A stretch of DNA of 64,000 bases from Dendrobium chrysotoxum (lineage: Eukaryota > Streptophyta > Magnoliopsida > Asparagales > Orchidaceae): the NCBI GenBank assembly GCA_019925795.1, contig CM034314.1, positions 19,216,657 through 19,280,656 of the forward strand, given 5' to 3'. The translations under genes were made by a program, and so were the position numbers. The notes under the pieces were generated by a model. It saw only the letters and a program-made list of their open reading frames with translations. It made no database searches and was not told the origin of the DNA. Shown here in pieces: positions 48,260 to 61,487 of the stretch (its first letter is position 1; each line of letters opens with the position of its first letter).

Positions 48260-48534
48260 AAAATAGTCCCCAAATTATTCGCGCATGGCTAATTTAGTCC
48301 CAGAGTATCACGTTGGTCTAATGTAGTCCATCGATTATACAAAATTGATCCAAAAATAGTCTCTGATGTTGTGATTGTAATATAAAATTGATCTTAATTT
48401 AGTCCTTCGACTTTACAAAATTGATCTCAATTTAGTACCAACGGCATCATTTTGGATCATATTTGTATAGCCGATGAACTAAATTAAAATAAAATTATAC
48501 TTTATGACTAAAATGATCATATACGAAACAGTCG
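48260..48534. other. Repeat-like stretch with AAATTTAGTCC words
   Basis: Several copies of AATTTAGTCC / ATTGATC words in a degenerate array, a common look of plant nonautonomous elements. Limits cannot be set. Confidence 0.4.
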
Positions 48535-48790
48535 TTTAACACATACCTAACTTCAAACAATCAAATAAAGAATTCATAAGCAATTCTTATCAATTTTTTT
48601 AATTTTAAGATATTGTTTGGCACTAACCACTTCAAAAGATTTTTTCTGTCTTTAAAGCATAAAATTTAACAGATACCTAACTTCAAATAATCAAATAAAG
48701 AATTCATAAGCAATTCTTATCAATTTTTTTAATTTTAAGATATTGTTTGGCACTAAGCACTTCAGAAGATTTTTTCTGTCTTTAAAGCAT
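48535..48790 (+). repeat. 130-bp tandem duplication
   Basis: 48535-48664 and 48665-48790 are near identical (both contain ATACCTAACTTCAAA and ATTGTTTGGCACTAA), so the duplication is recent. Confidence 0.93.
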
Positions 48791-49752
48791 ATTGGTGTTC
48801 TTACTTTATATCAAATATTACAACAACAATTACAATAATAATAATAATAATAATAATGATGATGATATAGTATTAATGAAGATTAGCTTTGTGGTGGATT
48901 TTTTTGTATAGATTAATAGTATAATTAAATATTTTATTTAATGTTGATTTGAAGATAATGAGAATCATTTATATTGCAAGACCATAATGATTTTATGTTT
49001 ACTTTCATGCTAGTGAAAATAAAATTGTTATAAAATATTAAATGATAAATGTTCAATAATAATTATTTGTGTCATAGGGCTACTGATAGCTTTCAAATGT
49101 CTCTCATGAACAAGATGAGATTTAAATTAATTAAATAGATAAAATAAGAATTTAGAAAATTATGTAATAACATCTTATTTGGCATATAAGTAATTTTTTC
49201 TAGTTGAAATTATTATTTTTTTGTAAAATGATGTGAATAACTCATTATCGAAGAGTGATCCTAACATCCCATAGTTTCAACTTGGCACAACATGGATTGC
49301 CAGAATCAATCTCTTTGGGGTAGTGGCTTTGTGAGTTGGGATTGGTTTTGGGAGAAGTAGAGATGTATAGAGTTGAGAGCCTATAAAGAAGGGTATTAAT
49401 TTGGGTCTTAGAGATAGATGTGTAGGTCATTAGAGACATGCATGTTTAAGTATTAGAGAATTCGTCATGCAAATTGTCAAAAAAGTTGTTAGGAGATTGT
49501 GAGGATTTCTTGAGCTCTTCTTGAGCTTCTTGCAAGAGAGAGGGAGTGAAGGGAGGAGAGGGAGAGACAGATTTGAGGAAGAAAACTAACCTACAGTTTT
49601 ATTCAATTTTTCCCAAATTATACATCAACCTATACATTATATTTATAGGCATTTACATGTAATGTGTTGTTTACATGCAGAACATCCTAAAAACCTAGAC
49701 CAATACACAACAATTAAATAATTAGGTTAGTTTTCTTCCTAAATCTGTCATC

Positions 49753-49825
<73 letters not shown>

Positions 49826-50486
49826 CCTCTCTTGTAAGAAGGCTCAAGAAGTTCTCAAGAATTCCTCACAATTTCCTAACAATTGTTATATATAGCCCTA
49901 TGTAGATTAGGTTAAAAAAGGGCATGCAATGCATCTTCCTATCGCAATAGTCTCATATTTGCCTAATTTAAGAGTATTTGTCGAAGATTAATAGTATGGA
50001 GAAATTTTTTAGAACCGAAATTTTTGTGAAACTTAGTTGATAAAGCTATAAAGAATGGAATGAGTATATAGGGTAAAGTTTTTATAATATCTCAAGTGAA
50101 CCACTATAGGAGACCCATTTGAATTAGCCCTTCATAAGGAAGGATGAGGTTAAATGAGCGTGTAAATGAGTTTCAAAGAGAAAGACATGATCTTGATGCC
50201 ATAAAATTTTGAAGGATATTAGGAAGAGGGATCTAAAAAATAATGCACCATATTTGATATTCGACCCTACATCTATAGGCTTGAGCCAAGGTCTGCATTG
50301 CAAGATGACCTATACATAATTTGATCTACTTTGAGGGTAGTTAAACATTTGTTGTGTTCTTGTCATAATGGAAGGCCTCCTTTCAAATATTAAGTAGGCT
50401 TTGTGAGTCAAATACGTTGGATGGATATGGGTAATCTGATAGCTACCAATAGCCTTAGCTGGGTACATATATCATGCACTACTAAG

Positions 50487-50839
50487 CAGAGGCGGAACCA
50501 CATGCAAGTCAGGGGAGGCAATTGCACCCCCCCCCCATCCTCCAAAAAAAAAAATTTATAGGAGAGTAAATTTTTTTTTGCCCCTCCTAAAAGATCACTT
50601 TTTACCCCCATAAAAAATTCTTTTGTCTTAATTTGCCCAATTTTCTTTCCAAACACTCCCTTAAAAAGCCTTTTTTCACTAATCCTAATGATGACAAGTC
50701 TTAATCTACTGCTAATCAGAAATACATACCCTAAAATGTTTATGTATTTCTTCACCTTTAGTTCTAATATTTTCTTTCATACTTTTATGACAATTTTATT
50801 ACACAATTTTTTCTTCATTTTTCTTGCTTAACTTTTTTG

Positions 50840-50921
<82 letters not shown>

Positions 50922-50997
50922 TTAAATATTTAATTATTTTTTTATTGTATTTGCCCCCCCCCCCCCCCCCTCAAAATTGAAGCCGGTTTCGCCCCTG
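50487..50997. mobile_element. hAT-like MITE in copy 1
   Basis: Ends CAGAGGCGGAACC and GGTTTCGCCCCTG; flanks CTACTAAG (50479-50486) and CTACTAAT (50998-51005). Contains C runs, an A run and a long (AT)n (about 50842-50917). Confidence 0.9.
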
Positions 50998-51435
50998 CTA
51001 CTAATTGCTATTGATGATTATTATTTGGTCTACGTGCCTTATTTAATTCAACATTATCAAATCCTTAGTCGTTTCATATTTTATCTGGACAACTTGTTTT
51101 TAGTGACTTTTAGCTTCAAATGGTTTAAGTGAGTTGAACAATGCTTTAAGTCTAAATTTGTTCGGTTGAATTAGCTAGAATTGGCTTGATGCACTTGACC
51201 AAGGTATATATTATTTACCAAGGTTCAAACAATTGTTTTAAAAATTTCATACAACATGTCCATCTCATTTACATGTAGAAGTTGGATAAGACCACAAAAT
51301 TATTCATGTCATTGTATGCTTACTGATTGTTTGCACAATCGCTTATTTGACATTTTATTATAAAAGTCAAAAAAATTTGGGAAATAATTTCGATCAACTT
51401 TATAGCTTTATTGTGATTCATTTTTAAGAGAATAA

Positions 51436-51492
<57 letters not shown>

Positions 51493-53168
51493 ACAATTTC
51501 ATAGGTGGATTAATCAAATTTTGGAGAGTGGCATTCTCTTGTTTGGAAAGAATTTTTATGATTTTTTGCAAAGATTTCTTTCTCTAATGGGAGTATAGTA
51601 CTCTTTTTAAAATCCCAAGTCCAAGCATATAGCCAGAGGAAGGTTTCCTATGCATGTTATTTTAGCAAGAAAAATGTTATAGAACTCGCCATTTGTCTGA
51701 GGCACTCGCCTTCATGGACTTGTCTAGGATATTCATCGTGGAGGACTCATTCAAGGCACTCACCTTAGATGACTCACCTAGGGCACTTGCCTTGAATGAC
51801 TAATTACTCGCTAGATATCACGAGCCACGTTAGAGATAAATACTAGTGTACATTTTGGCCAAGTCCATATATCTATACCAATTTTGTACTTGTCAGATTA
51901 TGAATTATTTCTTTTTTAAGTGTAGTATTTCTAGTGACCCACTTAATCCTATAAATAAGGGGTTAAGGAGCATAACTCAGACTTCATGCTATTTTAGTTA
52001 GTCATAGAGATTATTTAACTTCTTAGCTATTCTCTACATTTGCTCTCCCTCATGATCTCTTGCACTACTTAGCCAGACTTATCAGTATGGTCAAGCGTCA
52101 TCCACAAACAAATTTGAATCCAACATCCTGAAAAAATGATAAATGTGAATTATGACCAAGAGCAAAAAAATTGCGAAAAGAGCAATAAAACTAATACTCG
52201 TCTGTGAATATGATGAAGAACAAAAACTTCACAACTAACCCAATTTAATCTAGATGGAAGAAAGAAATTATACGGATGATTTGAGATGCATTGGGGTGAG
52301 TTTAGAGGGATGCCCCGAGAGTGAGTACTCTTGAGGGATCCTCTAACTCAACAATTCACAAAATGCGACTTGATGCAAATCAAAGCTACATTCACATCAA
52401 TGATGAACAATACACTCTACCCAGGTGAGTGAAAAGAGACAAAGTTGACCTATGATTTTTTGTGTTGCTATGGGTAATTAATTTTTGTTCTTTTCAAGAT
52501 AAAAAAGTTCATTTATAATCTAGCTCTGTGACTATGATCTTAAAAATAATTAAAAATGAAAATATTTTTGTAATCCCTGTAATACATATTAACTTAAATG
52601 ATTTAAAAGAGTTATTTTAATATTAATAATTTCACATATCATATAATATCTATCTATAAAATTAAATTATTAGGCAATATAATTAATTTATTATATACTT
52701 ATAATTTAACCATTATACAACATAATTAAATCATTAAAATTTCATAATATTTTTTTCATATTTGTGAAAGTCTAACAATTTAGTTGCATTTATCTCATAG
52801 TGATAATATTGAGGCATAATACATGACATAAAAGCAATTATATATATCATAAACATAATATTATCCTCATAACTAAAATTTTGAACATAATAGGTCTCAA
52901 AGCTGTTTTTTTATTCTTAACATTAATTTTAAAATAAATTCAAAAATTTTGAGACTCGTTTTTATTTTAATCAAAAAATGCATATATAAAATTTTTCCAA
53001 TGTACTGCCCACTCCATTTATATTAGATATAAAAATATAGGAATTTTTTTTAAATATTAAAATTAGATTTTATTGATAGATAAAAACACAAATAATGCTT
53101 GATTTAAAATATAAAAATGTGTGATTTCCACTATATGATATAACAAAATATAAATAAATAGAGAATAA

Positions 53169-53290
53169 GACTTCGTTTGGGACGGTTTTTTTATTGCTTC
53201 TTAAAACAAAATTTTAGTACAAAAATTAAAAAAAAAATTAACTAAAACTCTGTTTTAAGAAGCAATAAAGAAGCCGTCCCACACAAAGTC
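53169..53290. mobile_element. Tourist-like MITE in copy 1
   Basis: GACTTCGTTTGGGACGG inverted at the end; TAA at 53166-53168 and 53291-53293. A decayed second copy seems to follow (to about 53385). Confidence 0.88.
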
Positions 53291-54149
53291 TAAGACTTCA
53301 ACTTTATTTAAGACAACTTTCTTTTTGCTTCTTAAAAAAAATTTAACTAAAAATTTTAATACTAAAAAATTATCCCAAACAAAATCTTCATTTGCAACAG
53401 TTTATATTTTTCTGCTTATGCTTTCAAAAATTCATTTTCAACCACGTTTTTTAAATAAACTTTTCAAAAAAACAACTTATGAAATGATTAAAGATGAGAT
53501 TTAAATTAATTAAATAGATAAAATAAGATTTTAGAAGATTATGTAATAACAGCTTATTTTGCATATAAGTAATTTTTTACAGTTAAAATTATTATTTTTT
53601 TGTAAAATGATGTGAATAACTCATTATCGAAGAGTGATCCTAACATCCCACAGTTTCAACTTGGCACAACATGGATTGCTAGAATCAATCTCTTTGGGGT
53701 AGTGGCTTTGTGAGTTGGGATTGGTTTTGGGAGTAGAGATGTATAGAGTTGAGAGCCTATAAAGAAGGGTATTAATTTGGGTCTTAGAGATAGATGTGTA
53801 GGGGCTCATTAGAGACATGTTTAAGTATTAGAGAATTCATCATGCAATTTGTCAAAAATGTTGTTAGGAAATTGTGAGGATTTCTTGAGCTCTTCTTGAG
53901 CTTCTTGTAAGAGAGAGGGAGAGAGTGAAGGGAGGAGAAGGAAAGACAAATTTGAGGAAGAAAAATAACCTAAAGCTTTATTCAATTTTCCCCTAATTAT
54001 GCATCAACCTATACATTATATTTATAGGCATTTACATGTAATGTGTTATTTATATGTGGAACATCCTAAAAATCTGGACCAATACTCAACAATTAAATAA
54101 TTAGGCTAGTTTTTTTCCTAAATTTGTCATCCCTTCTCTCTCTCTCTCT

Positions 54150-54205
<56 letters not shown>

Positions 54206-54880
54206 CCCCCCCCCCCCCCCCTCTCTTGCAAGAAGGCTCAAGAAGTTCTCAAGAATTCCTCACAATTTCCTAACAATTGTTATATATAGTCCTATGTAGA
54301 TTAGGTTAAAAAAGGGCATGCAATGCATCTTCCTATCGCAATAGTCTCATATTTGCCTAATTTAAGAGTATTTGTCGAAGATTAATAGTATGGAGAAATT
54401 TTTTAGAACCGAAATTTTTGTGAAACTTAGTTGATAAAGCTATAGAGAATGGAATGAGTATATAGGGTAAAGTTTTTATAATATCTCAAGTGAACCACTA
54501 TAGGAGACCCATTTGAATTAGCCCTTCATAAGGAAGGATGAGGTTAAATGAGCGTGTAAATGAGTTTCAAAGAGAAAGACATGATCTTGATGCCATAAAA
54601 TTTTGAAGGATATTAGGAAGAGGGATCTAAAAAATAATGCACCATATTTGATATTCGACCCTATATTTATAGGCTTGAGCCAAGGTCTGCATTGCAAGAT
54701 GACCTATACATAATTTGATCTACTTTGAGGGTAGTTAAACATTTGGTGTGTTCTTGTCATAATGGAAGGCCTCCTTTCAAATATTAAGTAGGCTTTGTGA
54801 GTCAAATACGTTGGATGGATATGGGTAATCTGATAGCTACCAATAGCCTTAGCTGGGTACATATATCATGCACTACTAAG

Positions 54881-55243
54881 CAGAGGCGGAACCACATGCA
54901 AGTCAGGGGAGGCAATTGCACCTCCCCCCCCCACCCCCCATCCTCCAAAAAAAAAAAATTTATAGGAGAGTAAATTTTTTTTTGCCCCTCCTAAAAGATC
55001 ACTTTTTACCCCCATAAAAAATTCTTTTGTCTTAATTTGCCCAATATTCTTTCCAAACACTCCCTTAAAAAGCCTTTTTTCACTAATCCTAATGATGACA
55101 AGTCTTAATCTACTGCTAATCAGAAATACATACCCTAAAATGTCTATGTATTTCTTCACCTTTAGTTCTAATATTTTCTTTCATACTTTTATGACAATTT
55201 TATTACACAATTTTTTCTTCATTTTTCTTGCTTAACTTTTTTG

Positions 55244-55281
<38 letters not shown>

Positions 55282-55362
55282 ATTATTATTTTAAATATTT
55301 AATTATTTTTTTATTGTATTTGCCCCCCCCCCCCCTCAAAATTGAAGCCGGTTTCGCCCCTG
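54881..55362. mobile_element. hAT-like MITE in copy 2
   Basis: Same insertion point as in copy 1 with flanks CTACTAAG and CTACTAAT; shorter because of fewer AT and C repeats. Confidence 0.9.
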
Positions 55363-55800
55363 CTACTAATTGCTATTGATGATTATTATTTGGTCTACGT
55401 GCCTTATTTAATTCAACATTATCAAATCCTTAGTCGTTTCATATTTTATCTGGACAACTTGTTTTTAGTGACTTTTAGCTTCAAATGGTTTAAGTGAGTT
55501 GAACAATGCTTTAAGTCTAAATTTGTTCGGTTGAATTAGCTAGAATTGGCTTGATGCACTTGACCAAGGTATATATTATTTACCAAGGTTCAAACAATTG
55601 TTTTAAAAATTTCATACAACATGTCCATCTCATTTACATGTAGAAGTTGGATAAGACCACAAAATTATTCATGTCATTGTATGCTTACTGATTGTTTGCA
55701 CAATCGCTTATTTGACATTTTATTATAAAAGTCAAAAAAATTTGGGAAATAATTTCGATCAACTTTATAGCTTTATTGTGATTCATTTTTAAGAGAATAA

Positions 55801-55895
<95 letters not shown>

Positions 55896-57567
55896 ACAAT
55901 TTCATAGGTGGATTAATCAAATTTTGGAGAGTGGCATTCTCTTGTTTGGAAAGAATTTTTATGATTTTTTGCAAAGATTTCTTTCTCTAATGGGAGTATA
56001 GTACTCTTTTTAAAATCCCAAGTCCAAGCATATAGCCAGAGGAAGGTTTCCTATGCATGTTATTTTAGCAAGAAAAATGTTATAGAACTCGCCACTTGTC
56101 TGAGGCACTCGCCTTCATGGACTTGTCTAGGATATTCATCGTGGAGGACTCATTCAAGGCACTCACCTTAGATGACTCACCTAGGGCACTTGCCTTGAAT
56201 GACTAATTACTCGCTAGATATCACGAGCCACGTTAGAGATAAATATTAGTGTACATTTTGGCCAAGTCCATATATCTATACCAATTTTGTACTTGTCAGA
56301 TTATGAATTATTTCTTTTTTAAGTGTAGTATTTCTAGTGACCCACTTAATCCTATAAATAAGGGGTTAAGGAGCATAACTCAGACTTCATGCTATTTTAG
56401 TCATAGAGATTATTTAACTTCTTAGCTATTCTCTACATTTGCTCTCCCTCATGATCTCTTGCACTACTTAGCCAGACTTATCAGTATGGTCAAGCGTCAT
56501 CCACAAACAAATTTGAATCCAACATCCTGAAAAAATGATAAATGTGAATTATGACCAAGAGCAAAAAAATTGCGAAAAGAGCAATAAAACTAATACTCGT
56601 CTGTGAATATGATGAAGAACAAAAACTTCACAACTAACCCAATTTAATCTAGATGGAAGAAAGAAATTATACGGATGATTTGAGATGCATTGGGGTGAGT
56701 TTAGAGGGATGCCCCGAGAGTGAGTACTCTTGAGGGATCCTCTAACTCAACAATTCACAAAATGCGACTTGATGCAAATCAAAGCTACATTCACATCAAT
56801 GATGAACAATACACTCTACCCAGGTGAGTGAAAAGAGACAAAGTTGACCTATGATTTTTTGTGTTGCTATGGGTAATTAATTTTTGTTCTTTTCAAGATA
56901 AAAAAGTTCATTTATAATCTAGCTCTGTGACTATGATCTTAAAAATAATTAAAAATGAAAATATTTTTGTAATCCCTGTAATACATATTAACTTAAATGA
57001 TTTAAAAGAGTTATTTTAATATTACTAATTTCACATATCATATATTATCTATCAATAAAATTAAATTATTAGGCAATATAATTAATTTATTAGATACTTC
57101 TAATTTAACCATTATACAACATAATTAAATCATTAAAATTTCATAATATTTTTATCATATTTGTGAAAGTCTGACAATTTAGTTGCATTTATCTCATAGT
57201 GATAATATTGAGGCATAATACATGACATAAAAGCAATTATATATATCATAAACATAATATTATCCTCATAACTAAAATTTTGAACATAATAGGTCTCAAA
57301 GCTGTTTTTTTATTCTTAACATTAATTTTAAAATAAATTCAAAAATTTTGAGACTCGTTTTTATTTTTAATCAAAAAATGCATATATAAAATTTTTCCAA
57401 TGTACTGCCCACTCCATTTATATTAGATATAAAAATATAGGAATTTTTTTAAATATTAAAATTAGATTTTATTGATAGATAAAAACACAAATAATGCTTG
57501 ATTTAAAATATAAAAATGTGTGATTTCCACTATATGATATAACAAAATATAAATAAATAGAGAATAA

Positions 57568-57689
57568 GATTTCGTTTGGGACGATTTTTTTATTGCTTCT
57601 TAAAACAAAATTTTAGTACAAAAATTAAAAAAAAAATTAACTAAAACTCTGTTTTAAGAAGCAATAAAGAAGCCGTCCCACACAAAGTC
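57568..57689. mobile_element. Tourist-like MITE in copy 2
   Basis: Counterpart of 53169-53290 with TAA on both sides. Confidence 0.88.
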
Positions 57690-57890
57690 TAAGACTTCAA
57701 CTTTATTTAAGACAACTTTCTTTATGCTTCTTAAAAAAAATTTAACTAAAAATTTTAATACTAAAAAATTATCCCAAACAAAATCTTCATTTGCAACAGT
57801 TTATATTTTTCTGCTTATGCTTTCAAAAACTCATTTTCAACCACGTTTTTTAAATAAACTTTTCAAAAAAACAACTTATGAAATGATTAA

Positions 57891-60800
57891 AGATGAGATT
57901 TAAATTAATTAAATAGATAAAATAAGATTTTAGAAGATTATGTAATAACAGCTTATTTTGCATATAAGTAATTTTTTACAGTTTAAATTATTATTTTTTT
58001 GTAAAATGATGTGAATAACTCATTATCGAAGAGTGATCCTAACATCCCACAGTTTCAACTTGGCACAACATGGATTGCTAGAATCAATCTCTTTGGGGTA
58101 GTGGCTTTGTGAGTTGGGATTGGTTTTGGGAGAAGTAGAGATGTATAGAGTTGAGAGCCTATAAAGAAGGGTATTAATTTGGGTCTTAGAGATAGATGTG
58201 TAGGGGCTCATTAGAGACATGTTTAAGTATTAGAGAATTTATCATGCAATTTGTCAAAAATGTTGTTAGGAAATTGTGAGGATTTCTTGAGCTCTTCTTG
58301 AGCTTCTTGTAAGAGAGAGGGAGAGAGTGAAGGGAGAAGAAGGAAAGACAAATTTGAGGAAGAAAAATAACCTAAAGCTTTATTCAATTTTCCCCTAATT
58401 ATGCATCAACCTATACATTATATTTATAGGCATTTACATGTAATGTGTTATTTATATGTGGAACATCCGAAAAACCTGGACCAATACTCAACAATTAAAT
58501 AATTAGGCTAGTTTTTTTCCTAAATTTGTCATCCCTTCTCTCTCTCTCCCCCCCCCCCCCCTCCCTCTCTCTCTCTCTCTCCCCCCCCCCCCCCCCCCCC
58601 CCCCCCCCTCTCTTGCAAGAAAGCTCAAGAAGTTCTCAAGAATTCCTCACAATTTCCTAACAATTGTTATATATAGTCCTATGTAGATTAGGTTAAAAAA
58701 GGGCATGCAATGCATCTTCCTATCGCAATAGTCTCATATTTGCCTAATTTAAGAGTATTTGTCGAAGATTAATAGTATGGAGAAATTTTTTAGAACCGAA
58801 ATTTTTGTGAAACTTAGTTGATAAAGATATAGAGAATGGAATGAGTATATAGGGTAAAGTTTTTATAATATCTTAAGTGAACTACTATAGAAGACCCATT
58901 TGAATTAGCTCTTCATAAGAAAGGATGAGGTTAAATGAAGGTGTAAATGAGTTCCAAAGAGAAAGACATGATATTGATGCCATAAAATTTTGAAGGATAT
59001 TAGGAAGATGGATCTAAAAAATAATGCACCAAGTTTGATATTGGACCCTATATCTATAGGCTCGAGCCAAGCTCTGCATTGCAAGATGAGCTATACATAA
59101 TTTGATCTACTTTGAGGGTAGTTAAACATTTGTTGTGTTCTTGTCATAATGGAAGGCCTCCTTTCAAATATTAAGTAGGTTTTGTGAGTCGAATATGTTG
59201 GATGGATATGGGTAATCTGATAGCTACCAATAGTCTTAGATGGGTACATATATCATGCACTACTAAGTGTTATTGATGATTATTGTTTGGCCAACTTGCC
59301 TTGTTTAATTCAACGTTGTCAAATCCTTAGTTGTTTCATGTTTTATCTGGACAACTTGTTTTTAGTGACTTTTAGCTTCAAATGGTTTAAGTGAGTTGAA
59401 CAATGCTTCAAGTCCAAATTTGTTCGGTTCAATTAGCTAGAATTGGCTTGATGCACTTCACCAAGGTATATATTATTTACCAAGGTTCAAACAATTGTTT
59501 TAAAAATTTCATACAACATGTCCATCTCATTTACATATAGAAGTTGGATAAAATTGTTTAGACCTCAAAATTATTCAAGCCATTGGATGCTTACTAATTG
59601 TTTGCACAATCACTTATTTGATATTTTACTATAAAAGTCAAAAAAAATTTGGAAAATAATTTCGATCAACTTTATAGTTTTATTGTGATTCATTTTTAAG
59701 AGACAAATATTATATATATATATATAACCACAATTTCATAGGTGGGATAATCAAATTTTGGAGAGCGACATTCTCTCTTGTTTGGACATAATTTTTATGA
59801 TTTTTTGTAGAGATTTCTTTCTCTAATGGGAGTATAATACTCTTTTTAAAATCCCAAGTCCAAGCATATTGTCAGAGGAAGGTTTTCTATGCATGTTAAT
59901 TTAGCAAGAAAAATGTTACATTTTCTTAGATATAGCACTTGCCACTTGTCTGAGGCTCTCGCCTTCACGGACTTGCCTAGGATATTTGTCGTGGATGACT
60001 CATTCAAAGCACTCACCTTTGATGACTCACCTAGGGCACTTGCCTCGAATGACTAACTACTTGCTCTGGGTACTTTACAAAGACATCACGAGCAACATTA
60101 GAAAGAGATACTAGTATACATTTTGGCCTAGTCCACATATCTATACCAATTTTGTACTTGTTGGATTATGAATTTTTTTTTTTTTAGTGTAGTCTTTCTA
60201 GTGACCCACTTAATCCTATAAATAAGGGGTTTAGGGGCATAACTCAAACTTCTTGCTATTTTGGTTAGTCATAGAGATTATTGGACTTCTTAGCTATTCC
60301 TCACACTTACTTGCTCTCCCTCATGATCTCTTGCACTACTTAGCCAGACATACCAGTATGGTCAAGTGTCACCCACAGACAAATTTGAATCCAACATCCT
60401 GAAAAAATGTGACAAGTGTGGATTATGACCAAGAGCAAAAAATTACATAAAGAGCAACAAAACCAAGAATAGTCTGTTAATATGATGAAGAACAAAAACT
60501 TCATGACAGACCCAATTTAATCTAGATAGAAGAGAGAAATTATAAGGATGATTTGAGATGCATGGGGTGAGTTTAGAGGGATGCCCTGAGACCGAGTACT
60601 CTTGAGGGATCCTCTGACTCAACAATTCAACACATATTGTAGATCAAAACTACATTCACATCAATGATGAACAATACACTCCACTCAGGTGAGTGAAAAG
60701 AAACAGAGTTAACCTATGATTTTTTGTGTTGCTATGGGTAATTAATTTTTATTCTTTTCGGGCTAGAAAAGTTCATCTATAATCTAGCTATGTGACTATG

Positions 60801-61487
60801 ATCTTAAAAATAATTAAATATGAAAATATTTTTGTAATCCCTGTAATACATATTAACTTAAATGATTTAAAAGAGTTATTTTAATATTACTAATTTCACC
60901 TATCATATATTATCTATCTATAAAATTAAATTATTAGGCAATATAATTAATTTATTAGATACTTATAATTTAACCATTATACAATGTAATTAAATCATTA
61001 AAATTTCATAATATTTTTATCATATTTGTGAAAGTCTGACAATTTAGTTGCATTTATCTCATAGTGATAATATTGAGGCATAATACATGACATAAAAGCA
61101 ATTATATATATCATAAACATAATATTATCCTCATAACTAAAATTTTGAACATAATAGGTCTCAAAGTTATTTTTTATTTTTAACATTAATTTTACAATAA
61201 ATTTAAAAATTTTGAGACTCATTTTTATTTTTTTAATCAAAAACTCATTTTTATAAAGTTTTTTAAAATATAAAAATTAGATTTTATTAATAGATAAAAA
61301 CACATATACTGATTTATTTAAAATATAAAAACGTGTGATTTTCGCTCTATGATATAACAAAATATCAAAAAATAGAGAATAAAGCTTCATTTGGGACGGC
61401 TTTTTTATTGCTTCTTAAAACAAAATTTTAGTAAAAAATTAAAAGAAAATTTAACTAAAACTCTATTTTAAGAAGTAATAAAAAAGC
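57891..61487 (+). repeat. Tandem unit copy 3 (3.6 kb, right end missing)
   Basis: Lacks the hAT-like MITE (intact empty site CTACTAAG at 59260-59267) and the last part of the unit: it stops inside the Tourist MITE. Beyond about 58870 it is clearly more diverged from the other two. The (TA)n is short (59711-59726), the pyrimidine tract (58536-58610) is mostly C. Confidence 0.92.
61383..61487. mobile_element. Truncated Tourist-like MITE
   Basis: Starts GCTTCATTTGGGACGGC and ends at AAAAAAGCC, just before the terminal GTCCC part seen in copies 1 and 2. Confidence 0.8.

Larger units (their letters stand above)
49113..53491 (+). repeat. Tandem unit copy 1 (about 4.38 kb)
   Basis: Starts AGATGAGATTTAAATTAATT; the same start recurs at 53492 and 57891. 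Noncoding. It holds a minus-strand TATA-like box (TATAAATA near 49640), a (CT)n run (49756-49822), a hAT-like MITE (50487-50997), (TA)n at 51438-51488, a second TATA-like CTATAAATAAGG (about 51950) with LTR-like sequence after it, and a Tourist MITE (53169-53290). The small frames (49245-49439 minus, 50408-50755 minus) are not convincing genes. Confidence 0.93.
53492..57890 (+). repeat. Tandem unit copy 2 (about 4.40 kb), mosaic
   Basis: Same content as copy 1. The first 950 bases share many variants with copy 3; from about 54487 on it matches copy 1, including the hAT-like MITE. (TA)n at 55804-55891 is longer than in copy 1. Confidence 0.93.

Noticed and set aside
49245..49439. 64-residue minus-strand ORF kept in all three tandem copies (also 53624 and 58023)
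   Set aside because: Kept because the copies are recent duplicates, including small indels; no family resemblance and it overlaps LTR-like sequence.
55685..55974. ORFs with Ile-Tyr runs (also 47316-47498 and 51320-51571)
   Set aside because: Simple translation of (TA)n microsatellites.
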